Below the pieces are notes generated by a model. That model saw only the letters and a program-made list of their open reading frames with translations, ran no database searches and had not been told where the DNA came from. From assembly GCA_014444615.1 (NCBI GenBank), contig PVXE01000044.1, positions 1 through 36,444 on the forward strand: 36,444 nucleotides of DNA, given 5' to 3'. The translations under genes and the position numbers were made by a program. This stretch comes from Tagaea sp. CACIAM 22H2 (GTDB lineage: Bacteria > Pseudomonadota > Alphaproteobacteria > CACIAM-22H2). Positions 23,283 to 31,341 of this stretch are shown here, one piece after another (positions within the stretch are counted from its first letter, which is position 1; each line of letters starts with the position of its first letter).

Positions 23283-25283
23283 ATGGCGCGGTTTTGGGCA
23301 GGGCTGGGTTTTTCGGTCACACTCCTGGCGACGGGCGCGGTCAACGCCTTGTCACTGGAAGATTCCCGCCATCTTTTGAGCCGCACGGGCTTCGGCGCCA
23401 CGGCCGCAGAAATTGCGGAACTCGCCCCGCTCGATCGCGCGCAGGCCGTCGAACTCCTGCTGTCGCGCATGCGCCGCGAGCCGTCGGTGCCGCAGCCCGA
23501 ATTCCTGTCGAAGCCTTGGCCCGCCTATCGCGACTGGCCGAAGATGACGCAGGAAGAACGCGACAAGTTCATCCCCGCGCGCCGGCAGGAGCTGCAGCAG
23601 CTCAAAGCCTGGTGGTACGCCGAAATGATTTCCACACCGTCGCCGCTGACCGAGCGGATGACGCTGTTCTGGCACAACCACTTCGTCTCGGCGTTCGAAG
23701 CGGTGACCTATAACGTGCATCGCATGTCGGATCAGAACGCGCTGTTCCGCCGCGAAGCGGGCGGCAATTTCGCCGTGCTGGTCTACGAGATTTTGCGCGA
23801 GCCGATCATGCTGCGCTATCTCGACAACAACACCAATCGCAAGGGCCGCCCGAACGAAAACCTCGCGCGCGAATTGCTAGAGCTGTTCACGCTGGGCGAA
23901 GGCCATTACAGCGAGCGCGACATCAAGGAAATCGCGCGCGCGCTGACCGGGCGCGGCATCGAGGTAACGACCGATTTCGGCTATCGCTTCTTCCGCGGCA
24001 ATTTCGACGACGGCACGAAGGAATTCCTGGGCCGCAAAGGCCAGTTCGACGCCGACGACGTGGCGCGCATCGTGTTGGAGCAAAAGCGCACGGCGCAGTT
24101 CATCGCCGAGAAGCTGTGGCGCGAATTCGTGTCGCCGCAATTGCCGCCGGAAGCGCAGATCGAACGCGTCGCCGCCGCGATGCGCGATTCCCGCTATGAA
24201 ATCCGGCCCGCCTTGCGCGCGCTGTTCACGTCCGACGCGTTCTGGGCCAAGGAAAATCGTGGCGCGATCATCAAATCCCCCGCCGTACTGATCGCCGGTT
24301 TGCATCGCGATCTGGGCTTGCCGGTCGTCGATCTGCAAGCCCTGCCGGTCTACGGCAAGCGGCTGGGCCAGGATTTGTTCGAGCCGCCGAACGTCAAAGG
24401 CTGGCCGGGCGACACGATCTGGGTCACGCCCGCTTTGCTCGTGAACCGAAACGACGTGCTCACGCGCTTGCTCGCCAATCGCGATCTGGTGCCGTCGTCC
24501 AAAGGCCGCGCGCTCGCCGTGCGCGTCGCGGGCGACGCATGGCAAGGTCCGCCGCGCATGGTCGTCACGGTCGACGACGGCGCGCTCAAGGAAACGCGCG
24601 ACATCGAATTTGCCAATGATTCGGAGAAATTCGGCGCGCTGGCCGACCGCACCGATTGGGCCTGGGGCGTGGTGCGCTTGCCCTATGACGGCCCCGTTTC
24701 GAAGGTGAAGATCGAGTTCGTCAACGATGGCGCCGCCCCGGTCGTCAATGGCGTGCGCAAGGGCGATCGCAATCTTTTCGTCGATTGGATCGAGATCGAC
24801 GGCGAGACCTTCCCCGCGATCGCCGCGCAGCAAACCTTGAACAATCCCCAATGCGGCAAGGCGCGCGCGGGCGATCTCTATTGCGGCGGCAAGATCGAAT
24901 TCGATCTCGCCGACATGCGCAAAGCCGGCGTGTCCTACACCGATCAACTTGCCGCCGGCGGGATGATGGGCGGCGACATGAACAACATGGCGGGCGGCAT
25001 GATGATGGCCACGCCCGCTTCGACGCGCCCCGCCCCCGCGCGGCCGGCGATGAACCCGAACGAACGACCGGCCCCCGCCGCCATGGCCGGGATCGCGCGC
25101 GCGCGCCGCGACGTCTATCTCGACGCCGGCGCATGGCGCGCAAGCTTGCCCGCCCCGTGGCGCGAAGCGGGCCAGACATGGCGCGCGCTCGCGCCACTGC
25201 CGCCGGTCGCCGGACCCCTGCCCGCCGATTTCGAGGCCGCCTTGCGCGCTGTCGTTCTCGATCCCGTCTATCAGGTTCAGTGA
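23283..25283 (+). CDS. Exported DUF1800 protein with carbohydrate-binding-like insert
   Basis: A 666-residue DUF1800 protein starting with a signal-like segment (MARFWAGLGFSVTLLATGAV, probable cleavage near NALS). The DUF1800 core shows HLLSRTGFGAT, MTLFWHNHFVSAFEAV and NENLARELLELFTLGEGHY, hallmarks of the family, whose biochemical activity is unestablished. Around residues 416-512 sits a domain ending in KGDRNLFVDWIEIDGETF; the DRNL(Y/F)VD pattern is reminiscent of the calcium-dependent CBM60-type xylan-binding modules. Further on, about 559-577 is very rich in methionine and glycine (GGMMGGDMNNMAGGMMMA). GGAGG five bases upstream fixes the ATG. The partner DUF1501 gene begins 14 bases after the stop, the usual pairing of these two families. 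Confidence 0.85.
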   Translation: MARFWAGLGFSVTLLATGAVNALSLEDSRHLLSRTGFGATAAEIAELAPLDRAQAVELLLSRMRREPSVPQPEFLSKPWPAYRDWPKMTQEERDKFIPARRQELQQLKAWWYAEMISTPSPLTERMTLFWHNHFVSAFEAVTYNVHRMSDQNALFRREAGGNFAVLVYEILREPIMLRYLDNNTNRKGRPNENLARELLELFTLGEGHYSERDIKEIARALTGRGIEVTTDFGYRFFRGNFDDGTKEFLGRKGQFDADDVARIVLEQKRTAQFIAEKLWREFVSPQLPPEAQIERVAAAMRDSRYEIRPALRALFTSDAFWAKENRGAIIKSPAVLIAGLHRDLGLPVVDLQALPVYGKRLGQDLFEPPNVKGWPGDTIWVTPALLVNRNDVLTRLLANRDLVPSSKGRALAVRVAGDAWQGPPRMVVTVDDGALKETRDIEFANDSEKFGALADRTDWAWGVVRLPYDGPVSKVKIEFVNDGAAPVVNGVRKGDRNLFVDWIEIDGETFPAIAAQQTLNNPQCGKARAGDLYCGGKIEFDLADMRKAGVSYTDQLAAGGMMGGDMNNMAGGMMMATPASTRPAPARPAMNPNERPAPAAMAGIARARRDVYLDAGAWRASLPAPWREAGQTWRALAPLPPVAGPLPADFEAALRAVVLDPVYQVQ

Positions 25284-25297
25284 GGAAGGAGATCATC

Positions 25298-26587
25298 ATG
25301 GATCGTCGTCATTTCCTCTCCGCCGGGTCTTCCTTCGCCCTCGCAGGGTTTCTGGGCGCTTGCGCCGATCAAGGGGCGCGTCCCGCGACGGGCGGCGCGC
25401 AGACCGCCGCCGCACCGCAAGCCCCGCGCGCGGCCGTGCCGCGTTCGACCGGCGCCGCCGGTGCGGTCGACAAACGCATTCTGCTGATGGTCGAGCTGCA
25501 TGGCGGCAATGACGGTCTCAACACCGTCATTCCGATCTCGCAGCCGGCCTACAAAGCCTTGCGGCCGGGCCTTGCCATCGATCGCGCGGCCGCGCTCGAC
25601 ATCGATCACGGTTTCGCGCTGCATCCGGCGCTGAAGCCGATCGCCGAGATCTACGATCGCGGCGAGCTCGCGATCGTCAACGGCGTGGGCTATCCCAAAC
25701 CCAATCGCTCGCATTTCCGCTCGATCGAGATTTGGGAACAGGCAACCGCCAGCGACCAGTACGGCAGCGAAGGCTGGCTTGCGCAGGCGCTGCGCGAACA
25801 TCCGATCTGGTCGAAGCGCGGCGGCGACGCCGATGCGTTGTCGATCGGCCAGGGCAATATCGGCCCGCTCGCCGGGATCGACGTGCGGCTCGTCACGATG
25901 CGCGACCCGCGCCAATTCCTGGCGCAATCCGAACGCCTGCGCGCCATGCCGGCGAACGCCGCACCCACGGCGGCGCTGGCGCATGTCGTGCGCACGCAAA
26001 ACGAAGCGGTCGCGGCGGCCGACGCCGTGCGCCGCAAGCAAACCGGCCGCGAACGCTTCACCCGCAACTTCCCCGGCGACCAGTTCAACCGGGCGCTGGC
26101 CACGACCGCCGATCTGATCGCCGATGGCGTCGACGTGCCGGTGTGGAAGGTGCAACTCGCCGGCTTCGACACCCATGCCGATCAGCTCGGCCGCCATCAG
26201 CGTTTGATGACGCAACTCGCCCAAGGTCTTTCGGGCTTCCGCAAATCGATGATCGATCTCGGCCGCTGGAACGACGTGCTGGTCGTCACCTATTCCGAGT
26301 TCGGCCGCCGCGCGGCCGAGAACCTGTCGCGCGGGACCGATCATGGCGCGGCAGCGCCTCTGTTCGCGCTGGGCGGCTCGGTCGAAGGCGGGTTCAAGGG
26401 CACGGCCCCGGATATGGAGAAATTGGTCGAGGGCGATATCGACGCCACCACCGATTTCCGCCAGATCTATGCCGGCATCGTCGCCGATTGGTGGGCCCAG
26501 CCCGCCAACTTCCTGGCCAAGCAAGGACATACGCCGATCCGCCTCGCCCGCTCCCGCTCTGGTGTTGCGCCGCAAAAAGCCGTATAA
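25298..26587 (+). CDS. DUF1501 protein, probable Tat-exported lipoprotein
   Basis: A 429-residue DUF1501 (sulfatase/alkaline-phosphatase-like fold) protein. The N-terminus [20 protein letters not shown] carries both a twin-arginine motif (RRHFL) and a lipobox LGAC with Cys22, so it is probably folded in the cytoplasm, exported by Tat and lipidated. Family text includes [46 protein letters not shown] and [20 protein letters not shown]. The D, H and E residues in these segments resemble the metal site of the superfamily. AGGAAGGAG lies eight bases before the ATG. It almost always travels with DUF1800, as here, implying a joint envelope function that is still undefined. A short AAGGG/CCCTT stem with five T's at 26586-26602 overlaps the stop codon and could terminate weakly. 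Confidence 0.88.
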   Translation: MDRRHFLSAGSSFALAGFLGACADQGARPATGGAQTAAAPQAPRAAVPRSTGAAGAVDKRILLMVELHGGNDGLNTVIPISQPAYKALRPGLAIDRAAALDIDHGFALHPALKPIAEIYDRGELAIVNGVGYPKPNRSHFRSIEIWEQATASDQYGSEGWLAQALREHPIWSKRGGDADALSIGQGNIGPLAGIDVRLVTMRDPRQFLAQSERLRAMPANAAPTAALAHVVRTQNEAVAAADAVRRKQTGRERFTRNFPGDQFNRALATTADLIADGVDVPVWKVQLAGFDTHADQLGRHQRLMTQLAQGLSGFRKSMIDLGRWNDVLVVTYSEFGRRAAENLSRGTDHGAAAPLFALGGSVEGGFKGTAPDMEKLVEGDIDATTDFRQIYAGIVADWWAQPANFLAKQGHTPIRLARSRSGVAPQKAV

Positions 26588-26622
26588 GGGCGTCCCCTTT
26601 TTATAGGAAGGAGACGGGGACA

Positions 26623-27654
26623 ATGAGCGACGTACGCGGCTACTCGGTCGCGATCGTCGGCGCCACGGGCGCCGTCGGGATCGAGATGGTGAAGGTTCTC
26701 CACGATCGGAAGTTTCCGGTCGCGGCGCTGAAACTTCTTGCCTCCGCGCGCTCGGCGTCCAAAAAAGTCACGACGCCCTATGGCGAGAAAACGATCGAGG
26801 AATTCTCGCTCGCCGCCACGAAGGGTGTGGACTTTGCGCTGCTCGCCGTCTCGGGCGAATTCGCCAAGGAATGGGCGCCCAAGATCGCGGCGCAGGGCAC
26901 GACCGTCATCGACAATTCGTCGGCCTGGCGCTACGACCCCGCGATCCCGCTGGTGGTGCCGGAGATCAACGCTTCGGCCGCGCAGGGCCATCGCCTGATC
27001 GCCAACCCGAACTGCACGACCGCGATTCTGGTCATGCCGCTCGCCCCCTTGCACAAGGCGTTCGGCCTGAAGAAGGTCATCGTGTCGACCTATCAGGCCG
27101 CGTCGGGTGCCGGTGCCGAAGGCATGGCGGAGCTCGAGGACGGGTATCGCGCCTGGGCGCAAGGCGGGAAGATCGAGAACAAGGTCTTCGCGCATCCCCT
27201 GCCCTTCAACGTGATCCCGCATATCGATAGCTTCCAGGAGAACGGCTACACGAAGGAAGAGATGAAGGTCGTGTGGGAGACCCGCAAGATCATGGGCATC
27301 CCCGATCTGCTGGCGAGCTGCACGGCCGTGCGCATTCCCACTTCGCGCACGCATTCGGAAGCGGTGACGATCGAAACCGAGAAGCCCGTGACGGTGGAAG
27401 CCGCGCGCGCGGCGCTCGCCAACGTCCCCGGCGTGAAACTGGTCGACGATCCGGCGAACAAGCTTTACCCGATGCCGGTGACGGCGACGGGCAAATACGA
27501 CGTCGAGGTCGGCCGTATCCGCCAAAGCCTCGTCTTCGGTTCGCACGGGCTCGACTTCTTCTGCGCGGGCGATCAGCTGTTGAAGGGTGCCGCCCTCAAC
27601 GCCGTCCAGATCGCCGAATGCGTGCTGCCGGGCTTCAAGAAGCAAGCCGCCTAA
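26623..27654 (+). CDS. asd: Aspartate-semialdehyde dehydrogenase
   Basis: Asd reduces 4-aspartyl phosphate to aspartate-4-semialdehyde, the branch point to lysine/diaminopimelate and homoserine. The 343-residue protein has the NADP motif [11 protein letters not shown], the conserved [11 protein letters not shown], the catalytic Cys131 in NPNCTTAIL, the substrate-binding [11 protein letters not shown] and the [12 protein letters not shown] segment, all typical of bacterial Asd. AGGAAGGAG precedes the ATG at good spacing. The 35-base gap after the DUF1501 gene allows read-through, but no clear promoter is visible there. A strong terminator lies 25 bases downstream. Confidence 0.97.
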   Translation: MSDVRGYSVAIVGATGAVGIEMVKVLHDRKFPVAALKLLASARSASKKVTTPYGEKTIEEFSLAATKGVDFALLAVSGEFAKEWAPKIAAQGTTVIDNSSAWRYDPAIPLVVPEINASAAQGHRLIANPNCTTAILVMPLAPLHKAFGLKKVIVSTYQAASGAGAEGMAELEDGYRAWAQGGKIENKVFAHPLPFNVIPHIDSFQENGYTKEEMKVVWETRKIMGIPDLLASCTAVRIPTSRTHSEAVTIETEKPVTVEAARAALANVPGVKLVDDPANKLYPMPVTATGKYDVEVGRIRQSLVFGSHGLDFFCAGDQLLKGAALNAVQIAECVLPGFKKQAA

Positions 27655-27678
27655 GCACGCCATATTGACGCCACAGCG

Positions 27679-27717
27679 CCGGCGCATAGTCTGATGACTA
27701 TGCGCCGGTTTCTTTTT
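27679..27717 (+). terminator. Strong intrinsic terminator of asd, overlapping the next gene's start
   Basis: Arms CCGGCGCATAGTC (27679-27691) and GACTATGCGCCGG (27696-27708) form a perfect 13-bp stem with a TGAT loop, followed at once by TTTCTTTTT. This has every feature of a Rho-independent terminator. Both possible ATGs of the next gene (27694 and 27700) lie inside the hairpin. Confidence 0.85.
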
Positions 27718-28188
27718 GCCCTGATTTTTGTTTTCGCCGCGTCCCACGCTTATGCGCAGGACGTGAAGACGCTCGTCCAGCGCGATCTGGGCGAACCGCT
27801 CGCTTTGCTGACGCAGGATGCCGGCCGCTCGGCGGTCGAGCGTCAATTCGGCACCGCCTATGCGCGCGATTGGTGGAGTGCGACGGGTGCTATTCTCGAC
27901 GACGCCAAGCGCTGGGCCGCCTATCTGGCCGAGCAGGGCCCGGAATGCGCCGCGATCAAAGCCCCCGAAGGCGACGCATCCTCCGGATGGGTCACCTGCC
28001 AAACCGGCATGAAAGAAGCCGCGACGGCGCTGGAGGCCGATCTCGCCCAGCTCGAAACCGCCTTGCCGGAATGGGAGCGCATGGTGCGCCAGATCGATAC
28101 CGCCAACACCGCCGTATCGCCGCGCGTCGACCGGGCGCTGGCCGCGATCCGCGCCATCCGCGCGCGCTTGGCCGATCCCGGTTATTAG
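27694..28188 (+). CDS. Small secreted protein of unknown function
   Basis: A protein of 162-164 residues with a clear signal peptide (MRRFLFALIFVFAASHAYA, cleavage before QDVKTL). The mature part is helix-rich: a segment around RQFGTAYARDWWSATGAIL, two cysteines (in PECAAI and VTCQTG) that could form one disulfide, then a long amphipathic region to the C-terminus. I do not recognise a family. The start could be the ATG at 27694 or at 27700; the second gives the more standard signal peptide. Neither has a Shine-Dalgarno. Both sit in the asd terminator hairpin, so expression may depend on a leaderless transcript (TTGACG at 27665-27670 is a possible -35) or on read-through. The stop overlaps the convergent carbonic-anhydrase gene by four bases. 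Confidence 0.7.
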   Translation: MTMRRFLFALIFVFAASHAYAQDVKTLVQRDLGEPLALLTQDAGRSAVERQFGTAYARDWWSATGAILDDAKRWAAYLAEQGPECAAIKAPEGDASSGWVTCQTGMKEAATALEADLAQLETALPEWERMVRQIDTANTAVSPRVDRALAAIRAIRARLADPGY

Positions 28189-28694
28189 GCTTTGCGATAT
28201 TCCTGGCCGAGGCCCACGTAACGGCGCATCGCCGTTTCGGCGCCTTCGAGTTCGGCCGGCGTCACGTTGCGGAAGAACTTGGCCGGGCTGCCGGCCCAAA
28301 GCTCGCCGGTCTTCACGCGTTTGCCGGGTGTGACAAGCGCGCCGGCGGCAACCCAACCGCCCTTCTCGACGACCACGCCATCCATCACACAAGCTTTCAT
28401 GCCGATGAAGGCGTCGTCCTCGACGACGCAGCCATGCAGCAAGGCAAGATGCCCGATCGTTACGCGGTCGCCGATATAGGTGCCGTATTTCTCATAAGAG
28501 CAGTGGATGACCGTGCCGTCTTGCACGTTGGTATCGGCGCCGATGCGGATTTCGTGCACGTCGCCGCGCACGACGACGCCATACCAGATCGTCGCCCGCG
28601 CGCCGATTTCGACATTGCCGATCACGCGCGCCGTATCCGCGACGAAGGCCGAAGCGTCGATCTTCGGCGTCCAGTCCCGATACTTGATGGTCAA
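28185..28694 (-). CDS. Gamma-carbonic-anhydrase family protein, TTG start
   Basis: A 169-residue left-handed beta-helix protein of the gamma-carbonic anhydrase/YrdA-like group, which forms trimers with metal sites between subunits. Hexapeptide-repeat strands run from about residue 14 (FVADTARVIGNVEIGARATI) to about 130. The three metal-binding histidines are present: His64 in TVIHCS, His82 and His87 in IGHLALLHGC. A C-terminal helix carries RRYVGLGQEYRKA. Whether it hydrates CO2 cannot be read from sequence, since many homologues lack measured activity. I use a TTG start that overlaps the argC stop as TTGA; no ATG is available near the conserved N-terminus. It is likely co-translated with argC. 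Confidence 0.9.
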   Translation of the reverse strand: MTIKYRDWTPKIDASAFVADTARVIGNVEIGARATIWYGVVVRGDVHEIRIGADTNVQDGTVIHCSYEKYGTYIGDRVTIGHLALLHGCVVEDDAFIGMKACVMDGVVVEKGGWVAAGALVTPGKRVKTGELWAGSPAKFFRNVTPAELEGAETAMRRYVGLGQEYRKA

Positions 28695-29626
28695 GCGAGG
28701 CCCAGCATCGTGCGGATATTCTGAACGGCCGCCCCCGAAGCGCCCTTGCCCAGATTGTCGAGCTTGGCGACCAGCACGGCGTGGCCGCGCTTGTCGTTGC
28801 CGAACACGCGCAGCTCCAGATTATTCGTGCCGTTCAGCGATTCCGCTTCCAGCTTGCCGTTGGCTTCGGCGGGAACGACCTTCACGTATTCGGCACCCGC
28901 GTAGTATTTCGACAGGATCGCTTCCAGATCCTTCGCCGCGGGCTTGCCGCCCAGCGTGTCGAGATGCAGCGGCACGCTGACCAACATGCCCTGACGGAAA
29001 TTGCCGACCGACGGCACGAAGATCGGCCGCCGCGTCAGGCCGGTATGCGCGACGAGCTCGGGCACGTGCTTGTGCTCGAGGCCGAGGCCGTAAAGTTCGA
29101 AGCTCGGCGCCGTACCCGCGTCGTAGGCTTCGATCATCGACTTGCCGCCGCCCGAATAGCCCGACACGGCGTTGACCGTGAGCGGATAATCCTTCGCGAT
29201 GACCCCGGCTTCAACCAAGGGCCGGATCAGCGCGATGGCGCCGGTCGGATAGCAGCCGGGATTGGCGACGCGCTTGGCTGCCGCGACGGCCGCCTTGTGG
29301 CCTTGCGACAATTCGGGGAAGCCATAGACCCAGCCGGGGGCCACGCGATGCGCGGTCGATGCGTCGACGATGCGCGGGCCCTTCGCGCCGAGCGAGTCGA
29401 TCAGCGCGACCGATTCCTTCGCCGCGTCGTCGGGCAGGCACAGCACGACGAGGTCGACCGATTCGAACATCGCCTTGCGCGCGGCGGGATCCTTGCGCAA
29501 CGCGGGATCGATCTGGCGCAGCGTCACACCGCCCAAAGCTTCCAAACGCTGACGGATGCCAAGGCCGGTCGTGCCGGCTTCGCCGTCGATGAAGATGGTC
29601 CGCGTCGCGGTCGTGCTGCCGTCCAT
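28691..29626 (-). CDS. argC: N-acetyl-gamma-glutamyl-phosphate reductase, type 2
   Basis: ArgC reduces N-acetylglutamyl-5-phosphate to N-acetylglutamate-5-semialdehyde in arginine synthesis. At 311 residues this is the shorter type 2 form. Visible are the NADP-binding FIDGEAGTTGLGI, VVLCLPDDAAKES, the nucleophile Cys125 in ANPGCYPTGAI, and the conserved SGYSGGGKSMIE. AAGGAG eight bases upstream fixes the ATG. It starts 30 bases after the GNAT gene ends and overlaps the downstream gamma-carbonic-anhydrase gene, so the three may form one transcript. In related genomes argC often follows rpsI directly; here a GNAT gene lies between. Confidence 0.95.
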   Translation of the reverse strand: MDGSTTATRTIFIDGEAGTTGLGIRQRLEALGGVTLRQIDPALRKDPAARKAMFESVDLVVLCLPDDAAKESVALIDSLGAKGPRIVDASTAHRVAPGWVYGFPELSQGHKAAVAAAKRVANPGCYPTGAIALIRPLVEAGVIAKDYPLTVNAVSGYSGGGKSMIEAYDAGTAPSFELYGLGLEHKHVPELVAHTGLTRRPIFVPSVGNFRQGMLVSVPLHLDTLGGKPAAKDLEAILSKYYAGAEYVKVVPAEANGKLEAESLNGTNNLELRVFGNDKRGHAVLVAKLDNLGKGASGAAVQNIRTMLGLA

Positions 29627-29656
29627 TTCCGTCGCTCCTTATGGGCGGATGATAAC

Positions 29657-30145
29657 CTAAAGATCGATCCGGTAAAAATGTGTGTCGACTTTCATGCGCG
29701 GAAATTCCGGCGGCAACTCGGCGGCGGCGATTTCCCGAAAGCCGTTGCGTTCGTAGAAACGTCTTGCCGCCTTGAGGATTTCGACGGTGCCCAACCGGAT
29801 CGTCGAAATCCCTGCGCGCCGCGCATGGGCGATCAGCCTGTCGAGCAGGGATTGCGCGACCCCGAATTCGCGCCCGCGCCGGTCCGCGCGCACGAACATT
29901 TTGCGGATGACGCCCTGCCCGGATGGTGCTTCCAGCAAGCCGATCGAGCCGATCGGTGAACCGTCCAGATCGCGCGCGACCCAAAACTCCCCTGCCCCTT
30001 TACGGAAAAAAGTGGCGGGGTCCTGCAAATCGGGCTGGCCTTCGAAAGTGACGCCCACGCCGAACTCGCCGTTCTGGATGGCGAGGATCATCGCGGCGAG
30101 CGCGTCGCGGTCTTTCGCTTCATATGGGCCGATGTCGAACGCCAT
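29657..30145 (-). CDS. GNAT-family N-acetyltransferase
   Basis: A 162-residue acetyl-CoA-dependent acetyltransferase. The order of elements fits the GNAT fold: FWVARDLDGSPIGSIGLLE (strands 2-4), the acetyl-CoA pyrophosphate loop within RKMFVRADRRGREFGVAQSL (R-x-x-G-x-G/A type), and RRFYERNGFREI (the usual YxxxGF close). The acceptor is unknown. The ATG has CGGGGA six bases upstream. It lies only 11 bases past the T-run of the rpsI terminator, so its transcript either comes from read-through or begins within that narrow gap. No antitoxin-like partner is present. Confidence 0.85.
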   Translation of the reverse strand: MAFDIGPYEAKDRDALAAMILAIQNGEFGVGVTFEGQPDLQDPATFFRKGAGEFWVARDLDGSPIGSIGLLEAPSGQGVIRKMFVRADRRGREFGVAQSLLDRLIAHARRAGISTIRLGTVEILKAARRFYERNGFREIAAAELPPEFPRMKVDTHFYRIDL

Positions 30146-30156
30146 GCGTATCCCCG

Positions 30157-30189
30157 AAAAACGAAGGGCGCCGTTTCCGGCGCCCTTCG
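30157..30189 (-). terminator. Intrinsic terminator of rplM-rpsI
   Basis: A perfect 12-bp stem, with arms CGAAGGGCGCCG and CGGCGCCCTTCG and a GAAA tetraloop on the minus strand, is followed by TTTTT. It lies 24 bases after the rpsI stop codon. Confidence 0.9.
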
Positions 30190-30213
30190 CAGTCGATCCA
30201 ATTTTGAAGCGGA

Positions 30214-30738
30214 TTAGCGCTTCGAGAACTGATGGCTGCGGCGCGCCTTGTGGCGGCCGTACTTCTTACGCTCGACCACGCGGCTGTCGCGGGTGAGGAA
30301 GCCGTGGCTCTTCAGCACGGGGCGCAGCTCGGGTTCGTAATACGTCATGGCCTTCGAGATGCCGTGCCGCACGGCGCCCGCCTGGCCCGACAGGCCGCCG
30401 CCGGCGACCGTGCACCAAATGTCGAACTGGCCGGCGCGGTTGGAAACCTGGAACGGCTGGTTGATCATCATGCGCAGGGCCGGACGCGCGAAATACACGG
30501 TCAGCTCGCGGCCGTTGACGATCATCTTGCCGGTGCCGGCCTTGATCCAGACGCGGGCGACGGCGTTCTTACGCTTGCCGGTCGCATAGGCGCGGCCGAA
30601 CTTGTCGCGCTGCGGGGCGGCCGGGGTCGTGGAAGCCTGAGCTGCGGCGGCCGAAGCGGCGGCCATGGACAGGTCGGCGAGCGTGCGGCTCGTGGTCTTC
30701 GGCTTGGCGGCCTTCTCGGTCGAACGGGGTTCGGCCAT
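30214..30738 (-). CDS. rpsI: Small ribosomal subunit protein S9, with N-terminal extension
   Basis: Protein uS9 of the 30S subunit, whose C-terminal tail reaches the P-site tRNA. The core begins near residue 46 ([20 protein letters not shown]) and ends in the invariant [11 protein letters not shown]. The first 45 residues are an alanine/serine/threonine-rich, charged extension that E. coli S9 lacks; similar extensions occur in this part of the alphaproteobacteria. Total length is 174 residues. AGAGGAG lies about ten bases upstream inside the end of rplM. Only two bases separate it from the rplM stop, giving the universal rplM-rpsI operon. Confidence 0.96.
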   Translation of the reverse strand: MAEPRSTEKAAKPKTTSRTLADLSMAAASAAAAQASTTPAAPQRDKFGRAYATGKRKNAVARVWIKAGTGKMIVNGRELTVYFARPALRMMINQPFQVSNRAGQFDIWCTVAGGGLSGQAGAVRHGISKAMTYYEPELRPVLKSHGFLTRDSRVVERKKYGRHKARRSHQFSKR

Positions 30739-30740
30739 GT

Positions 30741-31211
30741 TCAGGCGCTCCTCTTGTTCTTCGGGTTCATCGCGGCGAAGTCGATCGTCTTCGGGTTCTG
30801 GGCCGCGTGCGGATGATCGGTGCCGGCATAGACCTTCAGATGGGTCAGCTGACGGCGGGCGAGCGGGCTGTCCTTCTTGAGCATGCGCTCGACGGCGCGC
30901 ACGATCAGGCGCTCGGGATGCTTCGACGACAGCGTGTTCTTCGCCGAAATTTCCTTGATGCCGCCCGGATGGCCGGTGTGCCAGTGGAACACCTTCTGGT
31001 CCATCTTGCGGCCCGTGAGGCGGACCTTGTCCGCGTTCACGACGACGACGAAGTCGCCGAGATCGAGATGGGGCGAGAAGCTGGGCTTGTGCTTGCCCTT
31101 GAGGCGCATCGCAATGAACGAAGCCAGACGGCCCAGCACGACGCCTTCGGCGTCGACCAGGATCCAGCTCTTGCTCTTCTGCGCCTCGGCGACGGTCAGA
31201 TTCGGCGTCAT
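30741..31211 (-). CDS. rplM: Large ribosomal subunit protein L13
   Basis: Protein uL13 of the 50S subunit, an early assembly protein. Landmarks are [50 protein letters not shown] and [15 protein letters not shown] choose the ATG at 31211 (156 residues), which has GGAA six bases upstream; an in-frame TTG at 31223 would add four residues. The gene has a well-formed promoter and a stem-loop in a leader of about 50 bases. In E. coli L13 represses its own operon through the rplM leader, so this stem could play a similar role. Confidence 0.96.
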   Translation of the reverse strand: MTPNLTVAEAQKSKSWILVDAEGVVLGRLASFIAMRLKGKHKPSFSPHLDLGDFVVVVNADKVRLTGRKMDQKVFHWHTGHPGGIKEISAKNTLSSKHPERLIVRAVERMLKKDSPLARRQLTHLKVYAGTDHPHAAQNPKTIDFAAMNPKNKRSA

Positions 31212-31235
31212 CGGGGTTTCCAAAAATCAGAGTGA

Positions 31236-31257
31236 GGACCCGGCGCAAACCGGGTCC
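31236..31257 (-). promoter_or_regulatory. rplM: Stem-loop in the rplM leader
   Basis: Arms GGACCCGG and CCGGGTCC pair perfectly over eight bases around a six-base loop, about 25 bases before the rplM ATG and near the predicted 5' end of its mRNA. ATTTTT follows eight bases later. It may be an L13 autoregulatory site, a 5'-protecting stem, or a weak terminator for the upstream thioesterase transcript. Confidence 0.5.
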
Positions 31258-31269
31258 GAAGGTCGCGGG

Positions 31270-31298
31270 AATATGCTGATCGCGACGCGCAGCGTCAA
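31270..31298 (-). promoter_or_regulatory. rplM: Promoter of rplM-rpsI
   Basis: TTGACG (31298-31293) and CATATT (31275-31270) are separated by exactly 17 bases, a good fit to housekeeping sigma-70-type promoters. The expected start is around 31263, giving a leader of about 52 bases that contains the stem-loop at 31236-31257. Confidence 0.7.
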
Positions 31299-31341
31299 CG
31301 CGAAAGACGCAAGCGATTTCAATAGGTTTGCAGATACCGTA

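Noticed and set aside
29657..30145. GNAT protein as the toxin of a toxin-antitoxin pair
   Set aside because: No small DNA-binding antitoxin gene precedes it; the upstream neighbour is rpsI.
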